DNA of 64,000 bases from Jaenimonas drosophilae (GCA_030849065.1 JASAON010001657.1:173907-237906), one strand, 5' to 3'; shown: positions 49,419-59,604, numbered from the stretch's first letter. Translations and numbers: made by a program. The notes: generated by a model not told the origin, from the letters alone.

Positions 49419-50945
49419 TCAGCAATCAGACAAAAGCGACTCCACGGCGCATGCGCTGCGACGAACCTCCTCAGTCACCGGGCTCATGGTATTGCTCTCC
49501 TTGTGAGTTGGATCTGCCCAGTGGCCAGATAACAACGTCAAGAAGGGATGCGAGGAGCGCTCCACAATCGCAATGGGATAGTGTTCTCCCCTGCCTAACA
49601 CATCCTCCAACAAACATAGGACTTCTGGACCGCACCGCTCCGTGAGGTAGTTCGTTCGAAGCTGTCCTTGAATGGACCACCAGGCTATACGCTCCCACAA
49701 GGATGTCAACCCTATCCACGTAAACAGCCATCGCAGTGCAGAAGCCCACCATGGCATAAGAAGTGATAGAATATCAACGAACAAGGTAGTGGGGGTATCC
49801 AACGAGGGTTGGGGCACCATCTGCGCCACAGACTTCGAGCTGGAACTCTGTTTGCGCCGCACCACACGCGATATACTCTTCTTTCCATGACTTGCCCAAG
49901 CGCATTGGGATACGCGACATTTATCATCTAGAAAAATAATAACGGTTTTAACTCCAAAGTTAGGCGGTGGTGCCGCATTGCCATCGCACACGTAGAGCAT
50001 GTGCCGAAGAAGTGCAGGGCGATGTTGATGGAGACGTTGATGGTTCCATTCTGCCGCGACGTCAGAAATCTGTGAGCGGCCATCGTGAGCGTCAAACAGG
50101 TTAGAACGATATCCAAAGCGCTGACGCATGCCAGTTAGGCGGGGCTCCGCGCGGCGGAACGCTGTTGTCAAAGCTTTGCCATCCTCCATCACCTCGCGAT
50201 GAAGACGAGAACACAGTAGCTGCACCGCTTCATCCTGTGGAGCCTCCGCCAATGCCTTCTGTGCATACGTCAGAGCTTGGCGCGGATCGCGCAAAGAGTC
50301 ACATGCCTGGGCCATGCGGAAGCAAACCTTCGCCCGTATGTGAGGAGTTACGGCGTGGCCCAAGGCAACCTCGCCCGTCTCCAGAGCTCGGTGAAAAGTA
50401 TGCAGCTGCAGATCACACAGAAGCATGTTAGCAAAGCAAGCACCACGGATGGTACTGGCAAGATCCTGAGATGGCTCTGGAAACGAGCCGCATAGCAAGT
50501 CAACTGCTCTGCTGTAGTTGGGGTATGCCTTCTCCCACTGCTGGAGTTCTACCCAGCGGTTACCCTTAGCGCGCATGAGACCGCTGTAGCGAAGTTTCTG
50601 CTCCAGCGACAAACCAGGAGAGTGAGTTACACGAATGGAGTTCACATCAGTAATGCGAAGACCGTCCTGTGTGTCAGCGAAGATACGCAGCCTTGGGTTT
50701 GGTACCTCCACAACATCCCCAAGTTCAAGGTTGATGAGCACCGTCACAGGACCCGTCTCTGATTGAAAAAAGATGCAGCCATCCTCGCCTTCAGCGTCCA
50801 CAAGCCGCAGATTTGGTGCGAGGCTCCAATGTTCTTCGTCTTTAAAACTAACCTCACCAACCAGCCATCGGTTTTCATAGTCGCTGTCGTCCCCCAAGGA
50901 TCGCAGCTGGCGCCACGTCACTGGACTGGGACATGAAGTCGCCAT
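49419..50945 (-). CDS. TPR-containing protein of unknown function
   Basis: A 508-residue protein. An N-terminal beta-rich part (WLVGEVSFKDEEHWSL, GPVTVLINLELGDVVEVPNP) is followed by a tetratricopeptide-like region (about 120-260): AKGNRWVELQQWEKAYPNYS, then ACFANMLLCDLQL, then KVCFRMAQACDSLRDPRQAL. This is the layout of a three-repeat TPR clamp, which often binds Hsp70/Hsp90 tails. A hydrophobic Trp-rich stretch (LMPWWASALRWLFTWIGL, about 395-412) could be a membrane anchor. Start at ATG 50945; the frame further upstream begins only with TTG. Function unknown. Confidence 0.75.
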   Translation of the reverse strand: MATSCPSPVTWRQLRSLGDDSDYENRWLVGEVSFKDEEHWSLAPNLRLVDAEGEDGCIFFQSETGPVTVLINLELGDVVEVPNPRLRIFADTQDGLRITDVNSIRVTHSPGLSLEQKLRYSGLMRAKGNRWVELQQWEKAYPNYSRAVDLLCGSFPEPSQDLASTIRGACFANMLLCDLQLHTFHRALETGEVALGHAVTPHIRAKVCFRMAQACDSLRDPRQALTYAQKALAEAPQDEAVQLLCSRLHREVMEDGKALTTAFRRAEPRLTGMRQRFGYRSNLFDAHDGRSQISDVAAEWNHQRLHQHRPALLRHMLYVCDGNAAPPPNFGVKTVIIFLDDKCRVSQCAWASHGKKSISRVVRRKQSSSSKSVAQMVPQPSLDTPTTLFVDILSLLMPWWASALRWLFTWIGLTSLWERIAWWSIQGQLRTNYLTERCGPEVLCLLEDVLGRGEHYPIAIVERSSHPFLTLLSGHWADPTHKESNTMSPVTEEVRRSACAVESLLSDC

Positions 50946-51117
50946 TAAGAGGCAAGCATGTCTAGCTACACAATTGTTGGTTTTAAAAAAAAAGATACAC
51001 AATTAATGGTGGCATCCTAATGTGGTAGCATGGGTACTGCACCAGGATATGCAAGTGTGACGTTGCTGGTTCCAGTGACATTCGTTTGTCAAGCACAGCA
51101 GCCAAGCTTCGTAGTCG

Positions 51118-51948
51118 CTAAAACCACTTACTCGAGCGATCAAATTGCTTTCGCAGTGCATCTGCATCCTGAGAGTCCTTTCCGTACCGCGTACCATCCT
51201 TCCGCATGACCCCAACAACAATAAACGGGTAGTTATTAGGTGTTTTTACACCGTCACCGAGACGAACTTCGAAGACCGGATACTCGACCACCTTTACCCA
51301 GTCCGCGTCGCCGCCCTCACGCTCCTTAAACTCGCAGCGAAACGTGATCTGGAGCCAATCATCCTGTGACATCTGTCCCATGTAACAGTTCACCAGCTCA
51401 AACACATCCACTTCCATCTCATACCCACTAGCGTTATCCGTCTGCTTCAGAGATTTCCAGCTCTTCTTCGCAAAGTCGTCATTCATCCGGCTCTTCACTT
51501 CCTTAAAAATACGGTTCGCCTCGCCGTGCGTGGTGATGCGCTGGAGAAGTATCTTACTGTCTGTGTTGCGGGCATGGGAAATCTGCTTAAAGTCTACAAA
51601 CAACTTTCGAAGTTGTTCCTTGTCAAAATCTGGTCGCCGCTCCAGCAGTTTTTTCATTGTGATGAAGCGCCTGAAGGCCCTCCGGCATCCAGCAATTGAT
51701 GTGTAGCGTATCGGAGATACATTGGGGTCCATGATGCAGTCCATTGAAGCGAATTTCATCTGTTTCATCCACTGCTCCTTATCAAAGTCATAGTCCGTTC
51801 GCTGTTGTGAGGCAGCTTGATTATCTAACTCCCAGCGGGTTTGAACACTCCGATTCATGTTTACCAATCTTTGCTGGTTCCACGTCGCACCTACAGAGCA
51901 CCCCATGGGGGTCACCGCTGGGGCAATCCCACCAAGTCGCCGTAACAT
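51118..51948 (-). CDS. Predicted mitochondrial protein, possibly Tim44/mL45-fold
   Basis: A 276-residue protein. The N-terminus (MLRRLGGIAPAVTPMG) fits a mitochondrial presequence. The body is basic and helical (RRAFRRFITMKKLLERR, LRKLFVDFKQIS), then turns into a mixed alpha/beta C-terminus (WLQITFRCEFKERE, EYPVFEVRLGDG, YPFIVVGVM). That arrangement of a helical basic part and a curved C-terminal sheet recalls the Tim44-like/mL45 fold, but the resemblance is only topological. Its place in a mitoribosome or import machinery is a guess. Confidence 0.7.
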   Translation of the reverse strand: MLRRLGGIAPAVTPMGCSVGATWNQQRLVNMNRSVQTRWELDNQAASQQRTDYDFDKEQWMKQMKFASMDCIMDPNVSPIRYTSIAGCRRAFRRFITMKKLLERRPDFDKEQLRKLFVDFKQISHARNTDSKILLQRITTHGEANRIFKEVKSRMNDDFAKKSWKSLKQTDNASGYEMEVDVFELVNCYMGQMSQDDWLQITFRCEFKEREGGDADWVKVVEYPVFEVRLGDGVKTPNNYPFIVVGVMRKDGTRYGKDSQDADALRKQFDRSSKWF

Positions 51949-52077
51949 TTATTCTACTTTGCTTAGCCGAAAAGAGAGAGAAAAGCAAACCACAGAGTTT
52001 CGCATTGGTAGAGATACGCTAGAAGGGTTGTTGAGAAATAGCTATTGGGTGTTGTCTCTCTGAACTTCATAAAGCAG

Positions 52078-52635
52078 TCACAAGGAGTCTGAAAGGTCCT
52101 TCGCAATCCACGAGTGCACAGCATCCATTCCCACTGCATTCCACGTGTCTACCTCAACCACCTCAATCCGATGCCGGAGCTCCCACGGAAGGACAAGCTC
52201 CTGCACTTCTTGAGAGGTCAAGGAATCACACCCTGCAGTGCATCGCTGTATAACCAGCAGAATGGGCCATTTCGCGCACGTGCCTTCCACTAAAGACTGG
52301 AGCAAAGCGGAAGCCTGGAACAGTAGGTGAGGCGACATCGCGTCGACCACAAACAGCAACGACGTTGTACCGTGAAGAGTGGCGTTCTGATGTTGCCGCA
52401 GCGACATGATTGCCTCCCACGAGCTGCTAACATCGCCACCAAGCTCTCGTAGTTCAACTGAGTTACCACGATCGTGAGTGATTTCGGAAATCTCTTGTCC
52501 CCATGTCGCAGGAAACAGGCCCGGAATGAAAGAAAGGTTCCCACGACAAACTCTGGAGAGTTGATGAATGAGGTCGGTCTTTCCTGCAGACGTCGTACCC
52601 ACTACGTACACAATAGGTTCATCCGATCCTACCAT
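52078..52635 (-). CDS. ARL16: Small GTPase, ARL16-like
   Basis: A 185-residue Ras-superfamily GTPase of the Arf/Arl branch. The P-loop is GTTSAGKT (residues 13-20). The switch-II region reads VELRELGGDVSSSWE: the LRELGG in place of the WDxGG of ordinary Arfs is a hallmark of ARL16. SLLFVVDAMSP forms the next strand. The N/TKxD guanine motif is degenerate (VIQRCTAG), so nucleotide specificity may be altered. There is no N-terminal Gly for myristoylation. ARL16 is linked in animals to cilium export. The frame extends to 52668 but starts there with TTG; ATG is at 52635. Confidence 0.7.
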   Translation of the reverse strand: MVGSDEPIVYVVGTTSAGKTDLIHQLSRVCRGNLSFIPGLFPATWGQEISEITHDRGNSVELRELGGDVSSSWEAIMSLRQHQNATLHGTTSLLFVVDAMSPHLLFQASALLQSLVEGTCAKWPILLVIQRCTAGCDSLTSQEVQELVLPWELRHRIEVVEVDTWNAVGMDAVHSWIAKDLSDSL

Positions 52636-52784
52636 GATACTACTAGAAATCAAACATGAAAGCAGCAAAACGAATGCAGCTCAACCGTCAGGAGTGCAAG
52701 GCTTCTCACCAAGTATCACCACACACTTGAGTTACGGTCTGAGTCTCAGCATGCAGAAGCAGCAAAAATAATGCGTTGTACCAC

Positions 52785-55019
52785 CTATGGTTTCCGTCTC
52801 AGCATGTGTTGACGGTACGCTGTCTTAGCATCAAAGCCATCAGCCTTGTCTTTCATATGAACAACCGCGGTCTTTACATCTGCCAACCTAGGAGGGAGTC
52901 CAACCGCTCGGTTGGCTTTTCCGTGGTTTTGCGACACTGTGCGATGTATACGCAACTCCGTTTTCAGCGATGGTAATTGTAGCACGTGTTCTCTCGGCTG
53001 TTGAAACAAATGAAGTCCTGGCGAAGGAAAGCCAACCGGATGACCTCCACCTCTGACAGCTGAAGTGAAAGTGCTCTGACCAAGTTGTCCATCCTCCAAT
53101 TCATCGTTCGCCTGAATCTGCGTTGACGGGGACGGCGGCTCTCTCGTAGGCTTCTTTGGGCTTGCGTCACCGGCTTCCAGGAACACAACATCCCCTTTCA
53201 CGTCAATGCTAAAGCAGCTACGCTGGTTTGATGGTCCAACAGGATGTTCTACCTTTTCCTCCGGAAATGCATCCACTTCGATGCCACGGAGGAAGTTGTA
53301 GCGATGAACCTCAACCTCAGACTCCACAAGTGAGTTGAGTTGAAGTGCGAGTGTAGACATTACAAGATTCTCCGCTTCCATTTTTGCCATGAGCATCGCT
53401 TCAAGCTGTTCTTTCTTCTTTGTCTGAATGCTCTCAACACTCTGATCAGACTTGGCCTTCATTTTGGAGACGTACTCACGAATTCTTTCTTCTGCTCGTA
53501 GCTGATCATCTGTCAAATGAAGACCACGGCCCTCTACTGCTTTCTCCGCACCAGCATAGATGTCCTGCAGCTCATCCGGAAAAGCTGACAATGCCTCGAG
53601 CAGCAGTGCACGGCTGCTGTACAAAATGATACAACTTGTTTCAGTGCGGAGTGTATACTTTGTTGGAACACCCACCAAGGTCTCACAAAATGACAAAGGC
53701 ACACCACAATCTACAGGGGCAGATTCTTTGGAGTCGGGCAAACTGCGCCTGGCGCTACCACTTACAATGAATACTCCGCACTTCGCCTTGTTTCTTCCGG
53801 CGAAAACACATGCTCCGGGAGGGTACACAACGGCTGATAGAGTAGTAGCAACGGCTTTCACACATGGTTCGGTGATGTAAGAAAAAACTGGAAGTCTCCG
53901 CAGGCACGCTATTGCATCCAGTTTAGTGTAATGAAACTGAAGCAGTTGTAGGGCCCTCAAGCAGCATTGAGCTTTACTTCCTTCATCGAGGAGTGAAAGA
54001 ACGGTGCGCAACGGTACTCCCCATAGCTCACAGTAGCTGTTAGCAACCACCTTCTGACGCTCCCCCGCTTTTCGGGGTAGCTGATGGGAGACAAGACTAT
54101 TCAGCCCAATTGATGACGCGCGCTGTCGAAAAGAGACGTTGCTTGGTTCCTGGCGTGCCCGACCGCACTGCAGAAAGAAAATAGTAGATGATGTGTACAT
54201 GTCGCTGCATATGCACTCGCCTGCTAAGAAGATAAATGGTCTCAAATGCTGATGAAGGGCCTTCATTGCGTGGGAGCTGAGTGCCGCCAAAACTGGATTG
54301 CGTGAGAGCATTGCTGAAATAGTGGGTTTGTCATTGCAGTGCGCCATCCATGTTGCAACTGTCAGGCGCGATGTACTGATCACGCCGGCGCGGATTGCCC
54401 CAGGGAGGCGAGAAAGGCATGTCTGAAGCCACGCTATAGGCAACTCAAGCACCATGGCATCGGTCTGGCAGCGGACACTTCTTTTCCTGGATGTTCCAAG
54501 AAGCAGAATATCGGCATCTATAAGAGATCCTGCTCCAAACGTTGCCAGTCGATCAATAATGGACTCTTGCAATTGGGTAAGTGCAAGTGTGGCATTCTCC
54601 TTTCTACTGTCACCAAAAAGAGCAGCGAACACTGCAGGGCCTGTCACGGTTGCATGAGTGAGGGATGGCATGTTCGCCACGCAAGCCTTCAGCTCAGCTT
54701 TTGTGGGAAGCTGAACTAACTTCCCTGAAATAACCCAGAATGCGCTAGAGGAGGATTTGGGTTCCCCGCCGAAGGCAATGCATCGACCCTTTTGATGAAA
54801 TCGAAGAGATGCGCCATCAATCAACTCCTGGATAACGTGCTTCGGCCATGACGAGAGTAGTTTGGATGCCTTTAGTCCCTCCGCAGTAGGAAGCAAGCAG
54901 CGTTCAAGTGCGCGCGAAGTATCAGCTTCATTGCGTCGTTTCAGCAAATTCAGTGCAACTATGGGAGCAAACAGTTTCGCCAATGTGAGTTGACTGCTCT
55001 CAACATTGCGAGAGAGCAT
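52785..55019 (-). CDS. Protein with degenerate cyclic-nucleotide-binding domains
   Basis: A 744-residue protein with several CNB-like beta-roll segments: GRCIAFGGEPKSSSSAFWVI (about 78-97), a second near 265-290 (FIFLAGECICSDMYTSST) and a third near 395-420 (YPPGACVFAGRNKAKCGVFI). Each has a G-x-x-(I/V)-x-x-G-like turn, but the phosphate-binding cassette (GE(L/I)AL...RxA) is missing, so cAMP/cGMP binding is doubtful. A charged coiled coil follows (RAEERIREYVSKMK, KKKEQLEAMLMAKMEAENL) and then a disordered tail. Similar multi-CNB coiled-coil proteins are found in flagella. ATG at 55019 is genuine. Confidence 0.75.
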   Translation of the reverse strand: MLSRNVESSQLTLAKLFAPIVALNLLKRRNEADTSRALERCLLPTAEGLKASKLLSSWPKHVIQELIDGASLRFHQKGRCIAFGGEPKSSSSAFWVISGKLVQLPTKAELKACVANMPSLTHATVTGPAVFAALFGDSRKENATLALTQLQESIIDRLATFGAGSLIDADILLLGTSRKRSVRCQTDAMVLELPIAWLQTCLSRLPGAIRAGVISTSRLTVATWMAHCNDKPTISAMLSRNPVLAALSSHAMKALHQHLRPFIFLAGECICSDMYTSSTIFFLQCGRARQEPSNVSFRQRASSIGLNSLVSHQLPRKAGERQKVVANSYCELWGVPLRTVLSLLDEGSKAQCCLRALQLLQFHYTKLDAIACLRRLPVFSYITEPCVKAVATTLSAVVYPPGACVFAGRNKAKCGVFIVSGSARRSLPDSKESAPVDCGVPLSFCETLVGVPTKYTLRTETSCIILYSSRALLLEALSAFPDELQDIYAGAEKAVEGRGLHLTDDQLRAEERIREYVSKMKAKSDQSVESIQTKKKEQLEAMLMAKMEAENLVMSTLALQLNSLVESEVEVHRYNFLRGIEVDAFPEEKVEHPVGPSNQRSCFSIDVKGDVVFLEAGDASPKKPTREPPSPSTQIQANDELEDGQLGQSTFTSAVRGGGHPVGFPSPGLHLFQQPREHVLQLPSLKTELRIHRTVSQNHGKANRAVGLPPRLADVKTAVVHMKDKADGFDAKTAYRQHMLRRKP

Positions 55020-55266
55020 GCATACTGAAATGAAGGATACAAGTAGGGAAGCGAAAAATTACTTACTCATCAAGCATGTTTGCATGGTGATTAGAGTTCA
55101 CAGTAGCAGATAGTATTCAGGGATTGGGTGGTTGGAACGATAGGAAGGATGAGAACTTAGGGTTGAATAGGGGGAAAGGAGAGAATACTATGGCGGGTTG
55201 AAGTCTCCATCCATGCAAACAACAGGAAGCAAAAACACGTCTTAAGAGGCATGAGATGAAGTCACA

Positions 55267-58200
55267 CTACGGGTTGCTGTACCTAGCCTCCTTCACACAA
55301 TCACTGTAGAGGTAGACGAATAGAAGAGCGGGAGAACTCCCTTCAAGAGGAGTATCTTTCAGCTTCACCCATAACTGCCGTCGCTCAGAATCAAGTTCCA
55401 AATCGACACAATCCATGATTTCGCTTGTGCGAGCCGCTCGAGTCGTTCGATCACGCATAATCGATTCAAAAAGAGCTATTTTCCTGAATTGTGCCCCCAA
55501 AACTGATTTATCAGTTACGGCTGATGCCAAGCGGTAGACAGTAACAGGTTTTTCCTGCCCACGACGGTAAGCCCGAGCAATCGCCTGTGCCTCGACTTGA
55601 GGGTTCCACCATGAATCAAACAAAATAACGTGGTTCGCAACTGTGAAGTCCAGGCCATATGCAGAAATTTTGGTTGATAGGATAAGTGCGCTGCAAGAGG
55701 ATGCTCTGAACTGGTTTATCGTCTCATCTCTTTTTTCCAGAGAATCTCGGCCTCGTACTGTGTGAGCTGTGATCTCGCATGCTGTCAGGGTTCGATGGAT
55801 CAAATCCTGCACCCCCACATACTGGGAAAAAATGATCGCCTTTTCTCCCTTCTTCGAAACAAGTCTCATGATGTTGACAAGCACGCACAGTTTGCCACCA
55901 AAGGCCACAAATTTATCTATTTGGCCTTCCTCAACCAGCTGATGGCAGTGCCTTACCGTATTCAAATGACCTTGAGACAACGAACGTGAACTTCCGTGAT
56001 CTGAATCTGTTGAATTGAAGTGTTGTTCTTCGAGTCTCTGGGTCTCAGGCTCAGCATCGTACTGATCAGCATCAGTCGAGGCGTTTCCCTCAGAGATCAG
56101 CCCCAACGGAGTTTGTTGATGGTCCTCAAATCTGTTGCGTTTGCCGCCGGACAGTGACTGGTAGGCTCTCGACCAAAAAGCGAAGTAGCACAGAGGGTGC
56201 GTTGAAAGGTGATGAGCATCATGGTCAGTGGCTGTCAGAGTGGATTTTGTATTCAGTTCCTGCTGAACGAGATCTTGCGTTGCTGAAGAGCCGCAGACCA
56301 ATATATAGTCGTGCAAAGGAGGAAGTCCGTTCTCCATTTGCCGGAAAACGAAGCCTTTCATATCATTCATTATGGTTTTCTGTGCATTCACCACGCTATC
56401 AAAGTTGATATCGTCGCCTTGAATATAACGGTTAATGCGTCCAGACATTTCGATAAAGAGGCTCCGTGGACAGACGGTATCAAATCCGTCATTGACCCAC
56501 TTTACCAACCGATACAGCTCGTTAGCATCGTTCTGCATCGGTGTACCAGATAAAACAACGCGTGCAGTGCATTGCACTTGCTTCAGCAGCTCAACTAGCT
56601 TGTTTCCAGCACTTGCAACACGATGACCCTCGTCCACGACTATGAGTGCTGGGGAAAACTTTGGGAAATGCGATAGGAATGTTTTCATATTCTCTGGATT
56701 TATAACGAACACAAAGCCAGTCCTATCGTGTGACGAACCAATAGCTGCACACTTGGTAAAACAAGATGCGTCAACGCTGGCAACTATATCACCCAATTTG
56801 AGGCCGTATTCGTTCCACTTTTTGTGTTCCTCTATCCAATGACCAATGAGTGGTTTTGGGGCAAGAATAAGAATGTGTTCGCTTCCACGCGAATGTCGAA
56901 CTGAAAACGCCAATGACAAAGCCAGAAGCGTTTTCCCAAGTCCCATCGTCAACGCAATGACACAGCCAGACCCCTTCTGAATACGTTCCGATGCAAATCC
57001 AAGGGCTGACAGCTGCACTGCGGTAAGCTCTCGAGCAAGCTGAAGGGGAACAAATATTGGGGGAACCTCTGGTGAGCCGACATTGATATTGATCACTGGA
57101 TCGCGGCGCATCTGTAAGCCCCGGCTATGCTCAATGAACAGACGGTTTAGTCGTTTTCTTAGCTCCATTTGGCAAATTGATGACATAAGGCCATTTCGCA
57201 GATAGCACACTACACTTGTTCGCGACCACATGGAGTCATGATTGTGAACTTCTGTGTTTCCATGCTCCAAGGAGGTGTCAAACAGCAGGACATCTCCAAC
57301 TCGCATAGGAAAGGCTTTTCCAAGCTCTTTGACAGCCAAATGACACCCTGAAAAATCTCCGTCGATAACACACAAAACTCCAAACCCACCTCTGAAGTCC
57401 CCCGAATCTCTATGAGCTGCCGTTCTGAAGTTGCGATTGACAGTAATAGTACTGAAAACCGTATCCAGCAACCGAAACTTTTGAGGAATAGCGAGGTATT
57501 GTTGTCTGTGGTGGGGAGGAGCCTTCACCTGGTACAAATAGTCGAGTTTTCTTAACAACTCTGCACAGCTTTCTGCAACGGCATTGCCGTTCTTCCGAGA
57601 AAACTCTGTTTCTCGGCATTTGTGCTGCGTTGGGTTATTGAGATAGTCATAAAACCCAACAATTCCAGTATCAGGAGGCGTTCCACCATTAAGCTTGGCT
57701 CTTAGATTCTTTCTTGATGCAGCCTGCCCCAGAACCGATGCAGCCGAATGACAAATATCGAGAGGAATAGCATTCGGGATATAAACTGCAGCAAGACGAT
57801 GATCCCCGCCTCTGGTGTCGTAGTGTTTTGATTCTGTCAAAGAAGAGACAAGAGGAAAATCGCTCTCTGAAAAGTAGTGTGCTGGCTCCTGCCCACCCGA
57901 ATTGTCAACTGCCTCAGTTCCCGTTAAGTCTGACAACAACGGGTCACTTTCATCATTCTCAGCATCGACGGCATCACTCGAAAATATGGAATCATTTATG
58001 ACAGTTTCCACAGGTGTCTCCACTGTAGATACCAATTCAGCACTGTCGTTGTGGCGGCTACGAATCTCCTCAATGATTTCCGTCATTGGTGAAACACAAG
58101 CAAATGGGTGAGCAAACTCCAGAAGCCCCATCTCCTCGTCATTCAGATCCTTCGCCCGGAGGCACAGTTCGCACATGCGCATCACAAGGTCAGCAGGATG

Positions 58201-58545
58201 ATAGCACCTTGACACGTGCACACCACTATGGGGGACAAGAGGATATGGCCTAAGAAAGAGCGCCCTGCGGAAGTCTGCCCGCTGGGCATCGCCACTGCAC
58301 AAGCAGTAGTTTCCACACGTCAGTCTAAGTTCTGGCTCTGGAAGCGGGAGCATTGGAAGAATTGTTAGTCCGTTTGGTGGACAACCCACAACATGCATCC
58401 CTCTGGAAGTAATCATATTAACTGCTGCCTCAACTTTTCGCACCATTGCAGGCCACAAAACAACTGCTTGCTCGCCGGAGCTCTCTACCCTAGCAAGAAG
58501 ATCCTCAAGGGCATCTGCGAAATCACACTCGGCACCGGCATTCAT
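55267..58545 (-). CDS. JBP2: J-binding protein 2 (thymidine hydroxylase with SWI2/SNF2 domain)
   Basis: A 1092-residue protein that catalyses the first step of base J synthesis: oxidation of thymine in DNA to 5-hydroxymethyluracil by an Fe(II)/2-oxoglutarate dioxygenase of the TET/JBP family. The metal and oxoglutarate ligands are present: H378 and D380 (AAHRDSGD), H428 (LEHGN) and R442 (SRTSVVCYLR). The C-terminal half is a SWI2/SNF2 ATPase: Walker A MGLGKT (534-539), DEGH box (638-641), SGTPMQND (666-673), then ILSTKISAYGLDF (956-968) and QAIARAYRRGQ (987-997). This order, dioxygenase then SNF2, and the length, are those of JBP2 rather than JBP1, which lacks the SNF2 part. A polar, non-conserved insert lies at about 800-865. 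Only kinetoplastids and close relatives are known to have it. It is the second gene from the strand-switch region. Confidence 0.95.
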   Translation of the reverse strand: MNAGAECDFADALEDLLARVESSGEQAVVLWPAMVRKVEAAVNMITSRGMHVVGCPPNGLTILPMLPLPEPELRLTCGNYCLCSGDAQRADFRRALFLRPYPLVPHSGVHVSRCYHPADLVMRMCELCLRAKDLNDEEMGLLEFAHPFACVSPMTEIIEEIRSRHNDSAELVSTVETPVETVINDSIFSSDAVDAENDESDPLLSDLTGTEAVDNSGGQEPAHYFSESDFPLVSSLTESKHYDTRGGDHRLAAVYIPNAIPLDICHSAASVLGQAASRKNLRAKLNGGTPPDTGIVGFYDYLNNPTQHKCRETEFSRKNGNAVAESCAELLRKLDYLYQVKAPPHHRQQYLAIPQKFRLLDTVFSTITVNRNFRTAAHRDSGDFRGGFGVLCVIDGDFSGCHLAVKELGKAFPMRVGDVLLFDTSLEHGNTEVHNHDSMWSRTSVVCYLRNGLMSSICQMELRKRLNRLFIEHSRGLQMRRDPVININVGSPEVPPIFVPLQLARELTAVQLSALGFASERIQKGSGCVIALTMGLGKTLLALSLAFSVRHSRGSEHILILAPKPLIGHWIEEHKKWNEYGLKLGDIVASVDASCFTKCAAIGSSHDRTGFVFVINPENMKTFLSHFPKFSPALIVVDEGHRVASAGNKLVELLKQVQCTARVVLSGTPMQNDANELYRLVKWVNDGFDTVCPRSLFIEMSGRINRYIQGDDINFDSVVNAQKTIMNDMKGFVFRQMENGLPPLHDYILVCGSSATQDLVQQELNTKSTLTATDHDAHHLSTHPLCYFAFWSRAYQSLSGGKRNRFEDHQQTPLGLISEGNASTDADQYDAEPETQRLEEQHFNSTDSDHGSSRSLSQGHLNTVRHCHQLVEEGQIDKFVAFGGKLCVLVNIMRLVSKKGEKAIIFSQYVGVQDLIHRTLTACEITAHTVRGRDSLEKRDETINQFRASSCSALILSTKISAYGLDFTVANHVILFDSWWNPQVEAQAIARAYRRGQEKPVTVYRLASAVTDKSVLGAQFRKIALFESIMRDRTTRAARTSEIMDCVDLELDSERRQLWVKLKDTPLEGSSPALLFVYLYSDCVKEARYSNP

Positions 58546-58750
58546 GGCCCAACAGTGAATGAGACAGTACTACGAAGCTCTACTATGTGAACGAGGATCG
58601 GGCGTAGAAACAGAACAAGGTGCGAGACAACAAATGCATTCAAGAAACACCCCACGTTATTCGTTCCGCAATGCAAACAACTTCTCTTTAAAAGTCGTTA
58701 TCAAGCAGTTAAAATTCTTCAGCATCTTAACCGACCAGCTGCAGCTGCTC

Positions 58751-59584
58751 TTAAACCTTATTACATATCTGCTCTCGAAAGCGCGGATTCAGAACGTCAA
58801 AGCTTCCAATGCCATATTCCAGTGAAGCATCAACAGCAGCCTCAATCGACTTTTCTGACACCTGTTTCCCAGTCATGGCCAAAAGTTTAATGCAATTGCA
58901 GACTCTAGCGGTATTGTGACGACACTCTGCATCATTTCCAGAAACCCCATCGGATGGCGAAACCCAAATATTTCCGTTCACACCCATTACCACCCGGCAC
59001 AAGTACTTAGGAAACGAAACAAATTGATGTTTTGCGCGCTTCACTAGAGAAGGACTAATGGAAACTAAGTGTCCCGTTGATAACTTCCCATACTTGTCTG
59101 CAGCTCTCGTGTGCAACGAAACCACCCCGTCTGGAGTGACGCGTTGAACTTCGGCTGCAATGATATCGCTTTGATCAAACAAATGTCTCATGCCCAGCTC
59201 ATCTCCTCGGCCGCGGCGTCTTAACATACCACCAGGTTCAGTTACGTTGGATAGAAGCATGACGCCAAATTGTGTTGAGTTCACGTCAACAAGCCACCTG
59301 TTCCCTGATACCTCCACAATTCTTCCGACAACAACATCTCCAATCTCTGGAAGGTACCGAGGAGATCTTCCCTTCACAGAGACTACTCTTCCTGTAACTT
59401 CTACGCGACCGCTGACAGCAGAGACAATTTCTCCCGCACCATCAACTAATAGGGCCTCGTTGTTTGGAGCACTTCCACTAAAAGTGTTGTATCCTCTTAG
59501 AAAAAGAGTATTTCCGTCACTTGATAATGCGTCGTGACGACCCCCACAAATAGTCTCACCAACAACTGCGATTTTGTCTTGCAT
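58751..59584 (-). CDS. RRP4: Exosome complex subunit RRP4
   Basis: A 277-residue cap subunit of the RNA exosome. The N-terminal domain leads into the S1 domain (GDVVVGRIVEVSGNRWLVDV, about 82-101), then LSNVTEPGGMLRRRGRGDEL, EVQRVTPDGVVSLHTRA, YGKLSTGHLVSISPSLVKR and a KH-type end with MGVNGNIWVSPS. These blocks occur in the Rrp4 order and distinguish it from Rrp40 and Csl4. Another ATG at 59650 is in frame, but the minus strand carries a pyrimidine tract ending in TGTAG at 59605 between the two, so the mRNA starts after it and 59584 is the start. It is the first gene of the minus-strand unit next to the strand-switch region. Confidence 0.95.
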   Translation of the reverse strand: MQDKIAVVGETICGGRHDALSSDGNTLFLRGYNTFSGSAPNNEALLVDGAGEIVSAVSGRVEVTGRVVSVKGRSPRYLPEIGDVVVGRIVEVSGNRWLVDVNSTQFGVMLLSNVTEPGGMLRRRGRGDELGMRHLFDQSDIIAAEVQRVTPDGVVSLHTRAADKYGKLSTGHLVSISPSLVKRAKHQFVSFPKYLCRVVMGVNGNIWVSPSDGVSGNDAECRHNTARVCNCIKLLAMTGKQVSEKSIEAAVDASLEYGIGSFDVLNPRFREQICNKV

Positions 59585-59604
59585 TGTGCACCGAATACTG
59601 TTAC

